From contig SVCV01000006.1 of NCBI GenBank assembly GCA_015058185.1, positions 1-34,816 on the forward strand: a stretch of DNA of 34,816 nucleotides. The letters are read 5' to 3'. Under the pieces are notes generated by a model, which saw only the letters and a list, made by a program, of their open reading frames with translations, was not told the origin of the DNA and ran no database searches. The position numbers and the translations under genes are program-made. Source of the DNA: Clostridiales bacterium. Its GTDB lineage: Bacteria > Bacillota > Clostridia > Peptostreptococcales > Anaerovoracaceae. Shown piece by piece: positions 25,749 to 34,816 of the stretch; position 1 is the first letter of the stretch, and each line of letters begins with the position of its first letter.

Positions 25749-27197
25749 ATGAGCAAGCTGACCGCCCGGGAACGTCTTTTGGTTCTCTTTGACGAAGGAA
25801 GCTTTGTGGAAAACGATGTGTATATGACTCAAAGAAATTTGGGTGAAAATGCAGTCCCCGGTGATGGAGTGGTTACTGGTTATGGAACCATCGATGGCCG
25901 CCTGGTTTTTGCATTTGCACAGGATAGTTCCGTACAGGGAGGCGCCTGGGGTGAGATCCATGGCGAAAAAATTTCCAGAATGCAGACCCGCGCATTAAAA
26001 GATGGTGCTCCCATTATCGGTATCTTTGATTCTACCGGTGTTCGGATCCCGGAAGGCGCAGCCGGTCTTTCCGGTCTGGGCAAGGCTCTCCGCAATGTGA
26101 CTTTGGCTTCCGGCGTGATCCCGCAGATCGCCATTGTCATGGGTCCTTGCGTAGGCGGTGCCGCATACCTTCCTCCTTTGATGGATTATACAATTATGGT
26201 GGATCAGCAGAGCCACATGTTCATGAGCGGCCCTCAGGTCGTAAAGGCCGTATCCGGTAAGGATGTGTCTCTGGAAGAGTTGGGCGGCGCAGAAACCCAC
26301 AGCACCGTCAGCGGCTGTGCTCATTATGCCGCAGCCAACGAAGAAGATGCTCTTGCTCATGCCCGTGAAGTTCTCAGCTATCTGCCCTCCCACAACCTGG
26401 AAGGTGCTCCCGTTATCTTCAGCGAAGACGATGTAAACCGTCAGCTGGTGGAATGGAGCGAAATCGTCCCCGAAAATCCCGAAGCCCCTTACGATATGTA
26501 CGACTTTATCAGACTTTTGGTCGATAACGACAGCGACTATTTAGATGTAATGGCCGGCTTCGCCCCCAATATCATCACCTGCTTCGTTCGCCTGGAAGGC
26601 CACGTCGTCGGTGTGATCGCCAATCAGCCTCAGTACCTGGGCGGCTACCTGGACAGCGATGCCTGCAGCAAAGCAGCCCGCTTTATCCGAACCTGTGATA
26701 TGTTCAACATTCCCCTCCTGACCCTGGTGGATGTTCCCGGATTTGCTCCCGATGCATCCCAGGAAAGAGGCGGACTGATCCGTCAGGGAAGCAAGATGGT
26801 TTATGCTTACGCAGAAGCAACCGTACCCAAGCTGACCCTGATCCTGAGAAAAGCCTACGGAAGTGCTTACACCTGCATGGCCTCCAAGGACATGGGCGCC
26901 GATATCGTTTTGGCCTGGCATGGTGCTCAGGTTTCCGTAATGGCTCCTCAAAGTGCCGCAGTCATCCTCTATCGGGATGAGATCGCAGCTGCTGCAGATC
27001 CTGCCGCAGCCAGAGAAGAGTTTGCCGCCGCTTACGCAGCCAACTACGCAGATGCCATTCGTGCCGCAGAAATGGGTTATGTAGATGACCTGATCGATCC
27101 TGCCGCCACCAGACAGAGGGTGATCCGCTGCTTCGATACCATGGCTTCCAAGAGAGATTCTCTGCCCGCGAAGAAGCACGGCAACATTCCTCTGTAG
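25749..27197 (+). CDS. mmdA: acyl-CoA carboxyltransferase subunit of a Na+-pumping decarboxylase (methylmalonyl-CoA decarboxylase alpha-like)
   Basis: KLTARERLLVLFDEGSF; GACVGGAAYLPPL-like motif (GPCVGGAAYLPPLMDYTIMV); VDVPGFAPDASQERGGLIRQG. Confidence 0.88.
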   Translation: MSKLTARERLLVLFDEGSFVENDVYMTQRNLGENAVPGDGVVTGYGTIDGRLVFAFAQDSSVQGGAWGEIHGEKISRMQTRALKDGAPIIGIFDSTGVRIPEGAAGLSGLGKALRNVTLASGVIPQIAIVMGPCVGGAAYLPPLMDYTIMVDQQSHMFMSGPQVVKAVSGKDVSLEELGGAETHSTVSGCAHYAAANEEDALAHAREVLSYLPSHNLEGAPVIFSEDDVNRQLVEWSEIVPENPEAPYDMYDFIRLLVDNDSDYLDVMAGFAPNIITCFVRLEGHVVGVIANQPQYLGGYLDSDACSKAARFIRTCDMFNIPLLTLVDVPGFAPDASQERGGLIRQGSKMVYAYAEATVPKLTLILRKAYGSAYTCMASKDMGADIVLAWHGAQVSVMAPQSAAVILYRDEIAAAADPAAAREEFAAAYAANYADAIRAAEMGYVDDLIDPAATRQRVIRCFDTMASKRDSLPAKKHGNIPL

Positions 27198-27218
27198 CCG
27201 GAAGTGAGGTGTAGATAA

Positions 27219-27650
27219 ATGCAAGAAGCCACACTTATGGATCTCTTTGCCAATCCGGATACCATCCATAGCCTGACCACCGGCGAAAAGCTGATGGGAA
27301 GTTTGGTAACCACCGGAATGGGCATGGGTATCACCTTCGGGATCCTGGTCATTCTTTGCCTGATCATTATACTGATGACAAAGATCCTGGGAACCGCTTC
27401 CAAGAAAGTAAAGAAGGAAGAGCCCGTCGCTGCAGCCGCTCCTGTGCAGGCAGCTCCTGCAGCTCCCGAACCGGAAGAAGACCTGATGAATGACGAAGAG
27501 CTGGTTGCTGTAATAACGGCCGCCATTATGGCCGCACAGGGACCCGGAAAGCAGAATAACCTGTATATCCGAAAGATCCGGAGAACCTCGGACGATACTC
27601 CTTCCTGGAGCCGGGCCGGTAATAAAGACTCTTTCAGCAGCAGATTTTAG
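27219..27650 (+). CDS. OadG/MmdD-like small membrane subunit
   Basis: Single TM (GITFGILVILCLIIILMTKIL), Ala/Pro linker, NDEELVAVITAAIMAAQG and NNLYIRKIRR tail. Confidence 0.85.
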   Translation: MQEATLMDLFANPDTIHSLTTGEKLMGSLVTTGMGMGITFGILVILCLIIILMTKILGTASKKVKKEEPVAAAAPVQAAPAAPEPEEDLMNDEELVAVITAAIMAAQGPGKQNNLYIRKIRRTSDDTPSWSRAGNKDSFSSRF

Positions 27651-27664
27651 GAGGATAGATTAAA

Positions 27665-28063
27665 ATGAAGAAATACAGAATCACCGTAAACGGAACTTCC
27701 TATGAAGTAGAAGTGGAAGAACTGGGCGCATCCTATGCACCTACCCCCGCAGCTCCTGCACCTGCAGCAAGACCCGCAGCTCCCAAGGCTGCCCCTGCAC
27801 CTGTCGCTGCACCTGCTCCTGCAGCTCCCGCCGCAGCTCCTTCTGCCGGCGCTTCCGTTGTTTCTGCTCCTATGCCCGGCAATATTCTGGACATCAAAGT
27901 CAAGGCCGGCGACAGCGTAAAGAAGGGCGATGTTCTGCTGATCCTGGAAGCCATGAAGATGGAAAATGAGATCATGGCTGCCACTGACGGCGTTGTAGAT
28001 GCAGTTCTGACTTCCAAGGGTGCCGTTGTTGAATCCGGTGCTCCTCTGATTTCCATGAAGTAA
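27665..28063 (+). CDS. mmdC: biotin carboxyl carrier subunit
   Basis: Ala/Pro linker then [16 protein letters not shown] biotinylation motif. Confidence 0.93.
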   Translation: MKKYRITVNGTSYEVEVEELGASYAPTPAAPAPAARPAAPKAAPAPVAAPAPAAPAAAPSAGASVVSAPMPGNILDIKVKAGDSVKKGDVLLILEAMKMENEIMAATDGVVDAVLTSKGAVVESGAPLISMK

Positions 28064-28073
28064 GGAGACCGAA

Positions 28074-29210
28074 ATGTTTCTTGATACACTTACCGATCTG
28101 GTCGGTACCATGGGAATCGCCAACATGGATCCGCGAAGCGCGATCATGATCGTGGTTTCCCTTGTGTTCCTGTACCTGGCCATCGGCAAAGGCTTTGAGC
28201 CCTTGCTGCTTGTGCCCATCGCCTTCGGTATGCTTTTGACCAACCTGCCTCTTTCCGGTATCTTCGACAGTACCACCGAGCCTATGGGCCTGATGTATTA
28301 CTTCTATAAACTCAGTCGATGGGGCATTTTGCCGCCGCTGATTTTTATGGGCGTAGGTGCAATGACGGACTTCGGTCCCCTCATCGCAAACCCCAAATCC
28401 CTTCTGTTAGGGGCTGCCGCACAGTTCGGCATCTTCTTCAGCTTTATCGGCGCAGTTGTCTTCTGCGGCTTTGATGCCCAGGAAGCAGCCTCCATCGGTA
28501 TTATCGGCGGTGCCGACGGTCCTACCGCCATCTATCTGACAACGAAACTTGCACCTCACTTGCTGGGTGCCATCGCCGTAGCGGCGTACTCCTACATGGC
28601 TCTGGTTCCGGTCATTCAGCCTCCTATTATGAAGGCTCTGACCACCAAGAAGGAGCGGGAAGTCAGAATGGATCAGCTCCGCCCCGTCAGCAAGAGAGAA
28701 AAGATCATTTTCCCCATCATGGTAACCGCAGTTGTTGTTCTGATCCTGCCCAGCGCCGCACCTCTTATCGGTATGCTGATGCTTGGCAACCTGTTCAGAG
28801 AAAGCGGCCGGACCACCAGACTGTCCGATACCGCAGCCAACGCTTTGGTCAACATCGTAACCATCATGCTGGGTCTTGCAGTCGGTGCCTCCGCACAGGG
28901 TCCCTCCTTCCTGGTTTGGGATACTATCCAGATCCTGATCCTGGGCGTTTTGGCCTTCATGGTCGGTACCGCAGCCGGTGTTCTTATCGGTAAGCTCATG
29001 TACCTGATTACCGGAGGAAAGATCAATCCTCTTATCGGATCTGCCGGCGTTTCCGCAGTTCCCATGGCCGCCCGTGTTTCTCAGAAAGTCGGCCAGGAAT
29101 GTCTTCCCGGAAACTATCTGCTCATGCATGCCATGGGTCCTAATGTAGCCGGTGTTATCGGTTCTGCGGTAGCCGCAGGCGTAATGCTGAGCATGTTCGG
29201 CGGATACTAA
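28074..29210 (+). CDS. mmdB: Na+-pumping decarboxylase beta subunit (OadB/MmdB)
   Basis: [67 protein letters not shown]. Confidence 0.95.
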   Translation: MFLDTLTDLVGTMGIANMDPRSAIMIVVSLVFLYLAIGKGFEPLLLVPIAFGMLLTNLPLSGIFDSTTEPMGLMYYFYKLSRWGILPPLIFMGVGAMTDFGPLIANPKSLLLGAAAQFGIFFSFIGAVVFCGFDAQEAASIGIIGGADGPTAIYLTTKLAPHLLGAIAVAAYSYMALVPVIQPPIMKALTTKKEREVRMDQLRPVSKREKIIFPIMVTAVVVLILPSAAPLIGMLMLGNLFRESGRTTRLSDTAANALVNIVTIMLGLAVGASAQGPSFLVWDTIQILILGVLAFMVGTAAGVLIGKLMYLITGGKINPLIGSAGVSAVPMAARVSQKVGQECLPGNYLLMHAMGPNVAGVIGSAVAAGVMLSMFGGY

Positions 29211-29226
29211 TTCTTCGTATTTATCG

Positions 29227-29262
29227 ACCCGCTTCTTATTTCGCTGGAAATGAGGAGCGGGT
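29227..29262 (+). terminator. 16-bp hairpin after mmdB, abutting the coaX promoter
   Basis: ACCCGCTTCTTATTTC-GCTG-GAAATGAGGAGCGGGT (including G-U pairs). Confidence 0.55.
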
Positions 29263-29315
29263 TGTTGTATAATGAGGGAAAAATTACACAAAAACCGTAA
29301 AAGGAGCTTTTCATT

Positions 29316-30125
29316 ATGCTTTTAGGATTTGATGTAGGGAATACCAATATTGTTCTTGGCGTATTTAAAGATGGCGTGCTGATCCAAAACTGGAGAATGC
29401 AGACGGACCAAACCAAGAGTGCCGATGAGTACGGCATGCTTATCAGCCAGCTGTTCCAGCACGAAGGGCTGGATATTAAAGATGTAGATGATGTGATCAT
29501 CTCTACCGTAGTTCCCCCTGTCCTGTATACCCTGCAGCATCTTTCCATTAAATATTTCAACCGTCGGGCTATCGTTGTCGGCCCTGGGATCCGAACCGGT
29601 CTTTCCATTAAATACGATAACCCTAAACAAGTGGGTGCTGACCGGATCGTGAATGCAGTGGCTGCCTTTGAAAAGTATGGCGGCCCCCTGATCATTATCG
29701 ACTTCGGTACCGCTACCACCTTCTGTGCCATTTCCGATAAAATGGAATACTTCGGCGGTGCCATTGCTCCGGGCTTGAAGATTTCCTCTGATGCCCTGTT
29801 CGAAAAGACGGCTAAGCTTCCCCATGTCGAATTGGAAGATCCCGGCCGGGTCATTTGCCGCAATACCAGCGAAAGCATGCAGGCCGGATTGGTTTACGGC
29901 CATATGGGTATTGTGGAATACATCGTTCGCAAGATGAAAAAGGAACTCATGGACGAATGCCGCTGTGCAAAGGATCCCATCGTAGTTGCTACCGGCGGTC
30001 TTGCCACCCTGATCGAAAGCGGACTGGACTGCATTGATCATGTAGACAAAATGCTGACCCTGGAAGGGCTTCAGCTGATTTATGAAAGGAACGAGGCTCT
30101 TCATCACGCAGCCCGTCAGGATTGA
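29316..30125 (+). CDS. coaX: type III pantothenate kinase
   Basis: [61 protein letters not shown]. Confidence 0.96.
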   Translation: MLLGFDVGNTNIVLGVFKDGVLIQNWRMQTDQTKSADEYGMLISQLFQHEGLDIKDVDDVIISTVVPPVLYTLQHLSIKYFNRRAIVVGPGIRTGLSIKYDNPKQVGADRIVNAVAAFEKYGGPLIIIDFGTATTFCAISDKMEYFGGAIAPGLKISSDALFEKTAKLPHVELEDPGRVICRNTSESMQAGLVYGHMGIVEYIVRKMKKELMDECRCAKDPIVVATGGLATLIESGLDCIDHVDKMLTLEGLQLIYERNEALHHAARQD

Positions 30126-30130
30126 TCCTT

Positions 30131-31120
30131 ATGTACCAAATCGGTTCTTTAAAACTTGAGAATCCGTTCCTGCTTGCACCTATGGCAGGAATCACAGACA
30201 GCGCCTTTCGCCGGCTTTGCCGGGAGCAGGGCGCTGCCTTGGTTTATTCGGAAATGATCAGCTGCAAAGGCCTTTGCTATAAGAGCGGCAATACGGAAAG
30301 CCTATTGGCGATTTACGAAGAAGAAAAGCCGGTAGCTTATCAGCTTTTCGGTTCGGGGCCGGAGTTTCTTTTCCGGGCTGCAGAAATGTTAGCGGAGAAG
30401 GATCATGCCATGGTGGACATCAACATGGGCTGTCCTGTGGCAAAGGTCGTTAAGGATGGTTCCGGTTCTGCCTTGCTCAATACGCCGGAGATTGCAGCGG
30501 AGCTTGTGAAGGCGGTGGTGTCTGCGGAAGCCAAACGGGCGGAAGAGAAGGGCTGTGAGCCCAGACCTGTGACCGTCAAGTGCCGTAAGGGCTGGGACGA
30601 TACCCCCTGGGATTTCCCCGGCTTTCTGCGCCGGATGGAGGATGCGGGAGCTTCGGCCATCGCGATCCACGGCCGTACCCGGGAACAATTCTACAGCGGC
30701 ACGGCGGATTGGGAAGCCATTGCTGCTGCAAAGGATGTGGTCTCTCTTCCGGTTATCGGGAGCGGCGATATTTTCTCCGGTGAGGATGCCCTTCGCATGA
30801 TGAAAGAGACCGGATGTGAATTTGTCATGATGGGCAGAGGCGCTTTGGGGAACCCCTGGATCTTCCGGGATGCGAAAGCTTTGCTTTCCGGAGATGCGCT
30901 CCCCCCGGAACTCGCTGCTGAGGAGCGGTATACTATGATCCGCCGCCATATGGAACTCCTTATGGAGCGCAAGAGGGAACGTGTAGCCGTATGTGAAATG
31001 CGGAAACACATCGGGTGGTACATAAAAGGCCTTCCCCGGGCTGCAGAAATCCGCAAACGTGTTAATGAAATGTTAACGTTTACAGAGTTAATTTCTTTCC
31101 TTGAAAATTCTATCATGTAA
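30131..31120 (+). CDS. dusB: tRNA-dihydrouridine synthase
   Basis: NPFLLAPMAGITDSAFRRLCR; VDINMGCPVAKVVKDGSGSALL; IGSGDIFSGEDALRMM; likely ATG 30131. Confidence 0.93.
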   Translation: MYQIGSLKLENPFLLAPMAGITDSAFRRLCREQGAALVYSEMISCKGLCYKSGNTESLLAIYEEEKPVAYQLFGSGPEFLFRAAEMLAEKDHAMVDINMGCPVAKVVKDGSGSALLNTPEIAAELVKAVVSAEAKRAEEKGCEPRPVTVKCRKGWDDTPWDFPGFLRRMEDAGASAIAIHGRTREQFYSGTADWEAIAAAKDVVSLPVIGSGDIFSGEDALRMMKETGCEFVMMGRGALGNPWIFRDAKALLSGDALPPELAAEERYTMIRRHMELLMERKRERVAVCEMRKHIGWYIKGLPRAAEIRKRVNEMLTFTELISFLENSIM

Positions 31121-31127
31121 AATCAAC

Positions 31128-31181
31128 GGTGTTAAGCGATATTAGTAATGATAACTAAAATCGTATATTAACACCTTTTTT
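31128..31181 (+). terminator. intrinsic terminator after dusB
   Basis: GGTGTTAA...TTAACACC followed by T6; internal CGAT/ATCG pairing. Confidence 0.75.
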
Positions 31182-31192
31182 ATATAAAAGCC

Positions 31193-31221
31193 TTGATTTC
31201 CGAAAAATAGTGTATTATACT
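31193..31221 (+). promoter_or_regulatory. promoter of radical SAM gene, TTGATT-17-TATACT
   Basis: TTGATT 31193-31198; TATACT 31216-31221. Confidence 0.7.
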
Positions 31222-31244
31222 ACTCGAAGAATGATTCTCAGAAT

Positions 31245-31303
31245 GGCGGCGAGTGTAAAGATTCGCCAAACTCCGGGCGAAGCGCAAGTAAATTGCAGCC
31301 GCC
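31245..31303 (+). promoter_or_regulatory. candidate structured leader RNA with possible pseudoknot
   Basis: P1 GGCGGC/GCCGCC, P2 TTCGCC/GGCGAA, P3 GCAA/TTGC, potential GAGT-ACTC pseudoknot. Confidence 0.5.
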
Positions 31304-31330
31304 GTATTTAACAAAGAGGTGTGAAGAACA

Positions 31331-32701
31331 ATGAAAACTCCTAAAGAATTTTTAACTGAAAAAGTACTCCTGCAGGTTTTCAAGTATCTGGAAACCAACC
31401 CCGAAGAAAACATGCCCAAGCTCCTCGAACTGGTTGACAAGCTGGACTTCGGCGGCGACATCGCTCCCCAGAGAGCCATGATCCGGAGAGTTCTCTCCGA
31501 TCCCGAAAACGTATGGTACAAGTTCATCCGTGACCTGTGGACCAAGCTGGATCCCGAAGTATGGAAGACCTTCTTCCAGAACTTCGTAATCAACGCAACT
31601 GCAGTTGGTTTCTCTCAGCAGAACAGAAACAAGGAAAAGTACGACTGCAACATTCCCTGGGCTATCCTGCTGGATCCCACTTCCGCATGCAACCTGAGAT
31701 GCACCGGCTGCTGGGCTGCTGAATATGGTCACACCCAGAGCATGAGCTTCGAAACCCTGGACAGCATCATCACTCAGGGTAAGGCTCTCGGTACTTATGT
31801 ATACCTGTACACCGGCGGTGAACCCCTGGTACGTAAGGATGATATCATCAAGCTTTGCGAAAAGCACCCTGACTGCCAGTTCCTCGCATTCACCAACGCA
31901 ACCCTCATCGACGAAAAGTTTGCTGATGAAATGCTGCGCGTAAAGAACTTCATGCCCGCAATGAGCATCGAAGGTTGGGAAGCTGAAAACGACGCTCGTC
32001 GTGGCGCAGGCGTATACCAGAAGGTTCTCCGCGCAATGGACATCCTGAAGGAAAGAAAGCTGCCCTTCGGCGTATCCATCTGCTACACCAGCAAGAACGC
32101 AGAAGTTGTTGGCAGTGAAGAATTCATCGACTTCCTGATCGAAAAGGGCGCACTGTTTGCATGGCTGTTCACCTACATGCCCGTTGGCGTAGATGCAGCT
32201 CCCGAACTGCTGGCTACCGCTGAACAGAGAGAATTCATGTATCACCAGGTTCGTGATTTCCGTACCAGAAAGCCCATCTTCTTCATGGACTTCTTCAATG
32301 ACGGCGAATACGTAAACGGCTGCATCGCTGGCGGTCGTTCCTACCTGCACATCAACTCCGCAGGCGACATCGAACCCTGCGCATTCATCCACTACTCCGA
32401 CAGTAACGTTTATGATCACACTCTGCTGGAAGCTTACCAGAGACCCATGTTCATGGCATATCGTCGGAACCAGCCCTTCAACGACAACAAGCTGCGTGTA
32501 TGCCCCCTGCTGGATAACCCCGGCAGACTGGCCGCAATGGTTGACGAAGCAGGCGCTCACTCCACCGACATCCTCAATCCCGAAGATGTACATGATCTGG
32601 CAGCCAAGACTGTTGAAGTTGCCGAAAAGTGGGCTCCCGTTGCAGATCGTCTGTGGAAGGAAAACAGAGAAGCAAGAGCAAGAGGCGAATTCCACAAGTA
32701 A
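31331..32701 (+). CDS. radical SAM protein with SPASM/twitch-like C-terminal cysteines, function unknown
   Basis: DPTSACNLRCTGCWAAEYG (CxxxCxxC); YTGGEPLVRKDDI; C-terminal GCIAGG, EPCAFIHYSD, VCPLLDNPG. Confidence 0.92.
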   Translation: MKTPKEFLTEKVLLQVFKYLETNPEENMPKLLELVDKLDFGGDIAPQRAMIRRVLSDPENVWYKFIRDLWTKLDPEVWKTFFQNFVINATAVGFSQQNRNKEKYDCNIPWAILLDPTSACNLRCTGCWAAEYGHTQSMSFETLDSIITQGKALGTYVYLYTGGEPLVRKDDIIKLCEKHPDCQFLAFTNATLIDEKFADEMLRVKNFMPAMSIEGWEAENDARRGAGVYQKVLRAMDILKERKLPFGVSICYTSKNAEVVGSEEFIDFLIEKGALFAWLFTYMPVGVDAAPELLATAEQREFMYHQVRDFRTRKPIFFMDFFNDGEYVNGCIAGGRSYLHINSAGDIEPCAFIHYSDSNVYDHTLLEAYQRPMFMAYRRNQPFNDNKLRVCPLLDNPGRLAAMVDEAGAHSTDILNPEDVHDLAAKTVEVAEKWAPVADRLWKENREARARGEFHK

Positions 32702-32742
32702 GAATTGCGCGTAAAGCAAAAGCTTTCAAACTCAATCATGAT

Positions 32743-32776
32743 CAAAACCCCGGTGAAATCGCTCATCGGGGTTTTG
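32743..32776 (+). terminator. intrinsic terminator after radical SAM gene
   Basis: CAAAACCCCGGTGA-AATCGC-TCATCGGGGTTTTG. Confidence 0.9.
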
Positions 32777-32807
32777 TGTTGTTTTCATAAAGATTTCTTA
32801 TGCAGGC

Positions 32808-32835
32808 TTGACTTTTATAAGGAATATAATATAAT
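32808..32835 (+). promoter_or_regulatory. ppdK promoter, TTGACT-16-TATAAT
   Basis: TTGACT 32808-32813; TATAAT 32830-32835. Confidence 0.75.
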
Positions 32836-32953
32836 GAAAGGAATTACAATTTTTTTCAGAATTGATTGTCAACTTAGTTGTACTCGAGCAAATTGAAGCA
32901 ACCCTTTCAATTTACTGTGCAAACATTATTCAATCGTGAAAGGAGATTGAGTC

Positions 32954-34816
32954 ATGAAGAAGTTTGTTTACGCATTCCAGGAAGGCAATGGTGGCATGCG
33001 GGAACTGTTAGGCGGCAAAGGTGCAAATCTTGCAGAAATGACAAGCCTGGGAATGCCTGTCCCCCAGGGCTTTACCATTACCACCGAAGCCTGTACCCAG
33101 TATTACGAAGATGGTGAGACCATCAGTGAAGAGATCAAGCAGGAAGTTCTGACCCATATCGCAGAACTGGAAAAGGAAACCGGAAAGAAGTTTGGTGACC
33201 TGAAAAATCCTTTGCTGGTATCCGTTCGTTCCGGTGCCCGGGCCTCTATGCCTGGTATGATGGACACCATTCTGAATCTGGGCCTCAACGATGAGGTTAC
33301 TGCCAGCTTCGCAGAGAAGACCGGCAATCCTCGCTTCGCCTATGACTCTTATCGTCGCTTTATTCAGATGTACTCTGACGTTGTTATGGAAGTTGGTAAG
33401 CACTATTTTGAAAAGCTTATCGATGACATGAAGGCCGCCAGAGGCGTTACTCACGATACGGAACTGTCTGCGGAAGATCTGAAGGCTCTTGCCGACCAGT
33501 TCAAAGCCGAATACAAAGCCAAGGTTGGAGCAGACTTCCCCTCCGACCCCATCGAACAGCTCTTCGGCGCCATTAAGGCCGTATTCCGTTCCTGGAACAA
33601 TCCCAGAGCTATTTACTATCGCCGGATGAATGATATTCCTTCTTCCTGGGGTACTGCTGTAAATGTACAGTCCATGGTATTCGGCAATATGGGCGATACC
33701 TCCGGTACCGGCGTAGCCTTCTCCAGAAACCCCGCCACCGGCGAACGCAAGCTGTATGGTGAGTTCCTGATGAATGCTCAGGGCGAAGATGTTGTTGCCG
33801 GCGTTCGGACGCCCCACACCATCGATGTATTAAAGGAGATCAATCCCGCAGTTTACGATCAGTTCGTTCGGATCGTTAAGAAGCTGGAAGAACATTATAG
33901 AGATATGCAGGACATGGAATTTACCATTGAAGAAGGTAAACTCTATATGCTGCAGACCCGAAATGGTAAGAGAACGGCAGATGCTGCTCTGAAGATCGCC
34001 TGTGATTTGGTTGATGAAGGCATGATCACCAGGGAAGAAGCCGTTGCCATGATCGAGCCCAAGCAGCTGGATGCTCTGCTTCATCCTCAGTTTGATGCAG
34101 CAGCTTTGAAAGCCGCAGAACCCATCGGTGAAGCGCTTCCCGCATCTCCCGGTGCAGCTGCCGGCCAGGTGGTCTTTACTGCAGAAGATGCTGCCGCCTG
34201 GGGCAAGGCCGGAAAGAAGGTCATCCTGGTTCGTTTGGAAACCTCTCCCGAAGATATTGAAGGCATGAACTATGCACAGGGCATTCTGACCGTTCGCGGC
34301 GGTATGACCTCTCACGCTGCCGTAGTTGCCAGAGGCATGGGTACCTGCTGCGTATCCGGCTGCGGCGCTATCACCATCAGCGAAGAAGATAAGGTCTTCA
34401 CGTTAGGCGGCAAGACCTTCCATGAAGGAGACTGGATCTCTTTGGACGGCTCTACCGGAAGAATCTACGGCGAAGCCATTCCTACGGTAGAAGCTACCAT
34501 CGCCGGTGACTTTGACCGGATCATGACCTGGGCTGACGAATTCCGCCGCCTTCAGGTTCGTACCAACGCAGACACGCCCAGAGACGCCATCCAGGCCCGG
34601 AAGTTCGGTGCCCAGGGTATCGGCCTTTGCCGGACGGAGCATATGTTCTTTGAAGGAAGCCGTATTGCGGCTATGAGAGAAATGATCGTCTCCAAGACTG
34701 TGGAACAGAGGGAGGCTGCGCTGGCTAAGTTGCTCCCCATGCAGAGAGGCGACTTTGAAGGGATCTACGAAGCCATGGAAGGCAACCCCGTAACCATTCG
34801 GTTCCTGGATCCTCCT
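32954..34816 (+). CDS. ppdK: pyruvate, phosphate dikinase (C-terminus beyond window)
   Basis: MKKFVYAFQEGNGGMRELLGGKGANLAEMTSLGMPVPQGFTI; GMTSHAAVVARGMG catalytic His; reading frame open to the window end. Confidence 0.97.
   Translation, partial: MKKFVYAFQEGNGGMRELLGGKGANLAEMTSLGMPVPQGFTITTEACTQYYEDGETISEEIKQEVLTHIAELEKETGKKFGDLKNPLLVSVRSGARASMPGMMDTILNLGLNDEVTASFAEKTGNPRFAYDSYRRFIQMYSDVVMEVGKHYFEKLIDDMKAARGVTHDTELSAEDLKALADQFKAEYKAKVGADFPSDPIEQLFGAIKAVFRSWNNPRAIYYRRMNDIPSSWGTAVNVQSMVFGNMGDTSGTGVAFSRNPATGERKLYGEFLMNAQGEDVVAGVRTPHTIDVLKEINPAVYDQFVRIVKKLEEHYRDMQDMEFTIEEGKLYMLQTRNGKRTADAALKIACDLVDEGMITREEAVAMIEPKQLDALLHPQFDAAALKAAEPIGEALPASPGAAAGQVVFTAEDAAAWGKAGKKVILVRLETSPEDIEGMNYAQGILTVRGGMTSHAAVVARGMGTCCVSGCGAITISEEDKVFTLGGKTFHEGDWISLDGSTGRIYGEAIPTVEATIAGDFDRIMTWADEFRRLQVRTNADTPRDAIQARKFGAQGIGLCRTEHMFFEGSRIAAMREMIVSKTVEQREAALAKLLPMQRGDFEGIYEAMEGNPVTIRFLDPP

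Noticed and set aside
27736-27855. Ala/Pro-rich repetitive DNA (GCAGCTCCTGCACC-like units)
   Set aside because: It encodes the flexible Ala/Pro linker normal in biotin carrier subunits, not an independent repeat element.
31352-32719. 455-aa antisense ORF covering the entire radical SAM gene
   Set aside because: Its codons align in register with the sense codons, so it stays open because the sense gene avoids TTA, CTA and TCA codons. No RBS or recognisable protein.
1-34816. CRISPR arrays, transposases/IS ends, prophage genes, tRNA/rRNA genes
   Set aside because: Looked for regularly spaced repeats, transposase motifs and RNA genes by eye and saw none; gene content is housekeeping/core-like.

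Overview
The window looks like a chromosomal segment from a Clostridia-type Firmicute; this is an inference from gene content and codon style, with no database check. About 30 protein-coding genes are supported. Left part (1-7.8 kb), mostly on the minus strand: SulP N-terminus (partial), DUF134 plus alpha/beta hydrolase (+), MarR and MATE, shikimate kinase and an acyltransferase, GNAT, a LytTR/DUF3021 pair, and a GMP synthase that has only the ATP-pyrophosphatase half. From 7.9 kb onward every gene is on the plus strand: a YhaM-like OB/HD nuclease, RecD2, ComF, long HPF, the cdaA-cdaR-glmM-glmS operon, MoxR/DUF58/membrane protein, a GerMN lipoprotein, an ADP-ribosylglycohydrolase-like protein and SAH hydrolase, a Na+-pumping decarboxylase operon, coaX, a Dus-family enzyme, an orphan radical SAM protein, and ppdK (truncated by the window end). 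The most interesting material is non-coding: (1) a ~185-nt structured RNA between comF and hpf closed by a ~20-bp helix, matching the genomic position of the raiA-motif ncRNA class; (2) immediately downstream, an AT-rich gap with four TTWTNCACA DnaA-box matches; (3) a compact leader with a potential pseudoknot in front of the highly codon-biased orphan radical SAM gene. The ADP-ribosylglycohydrolase-like protein also appears to have lost metal-ligand residues.
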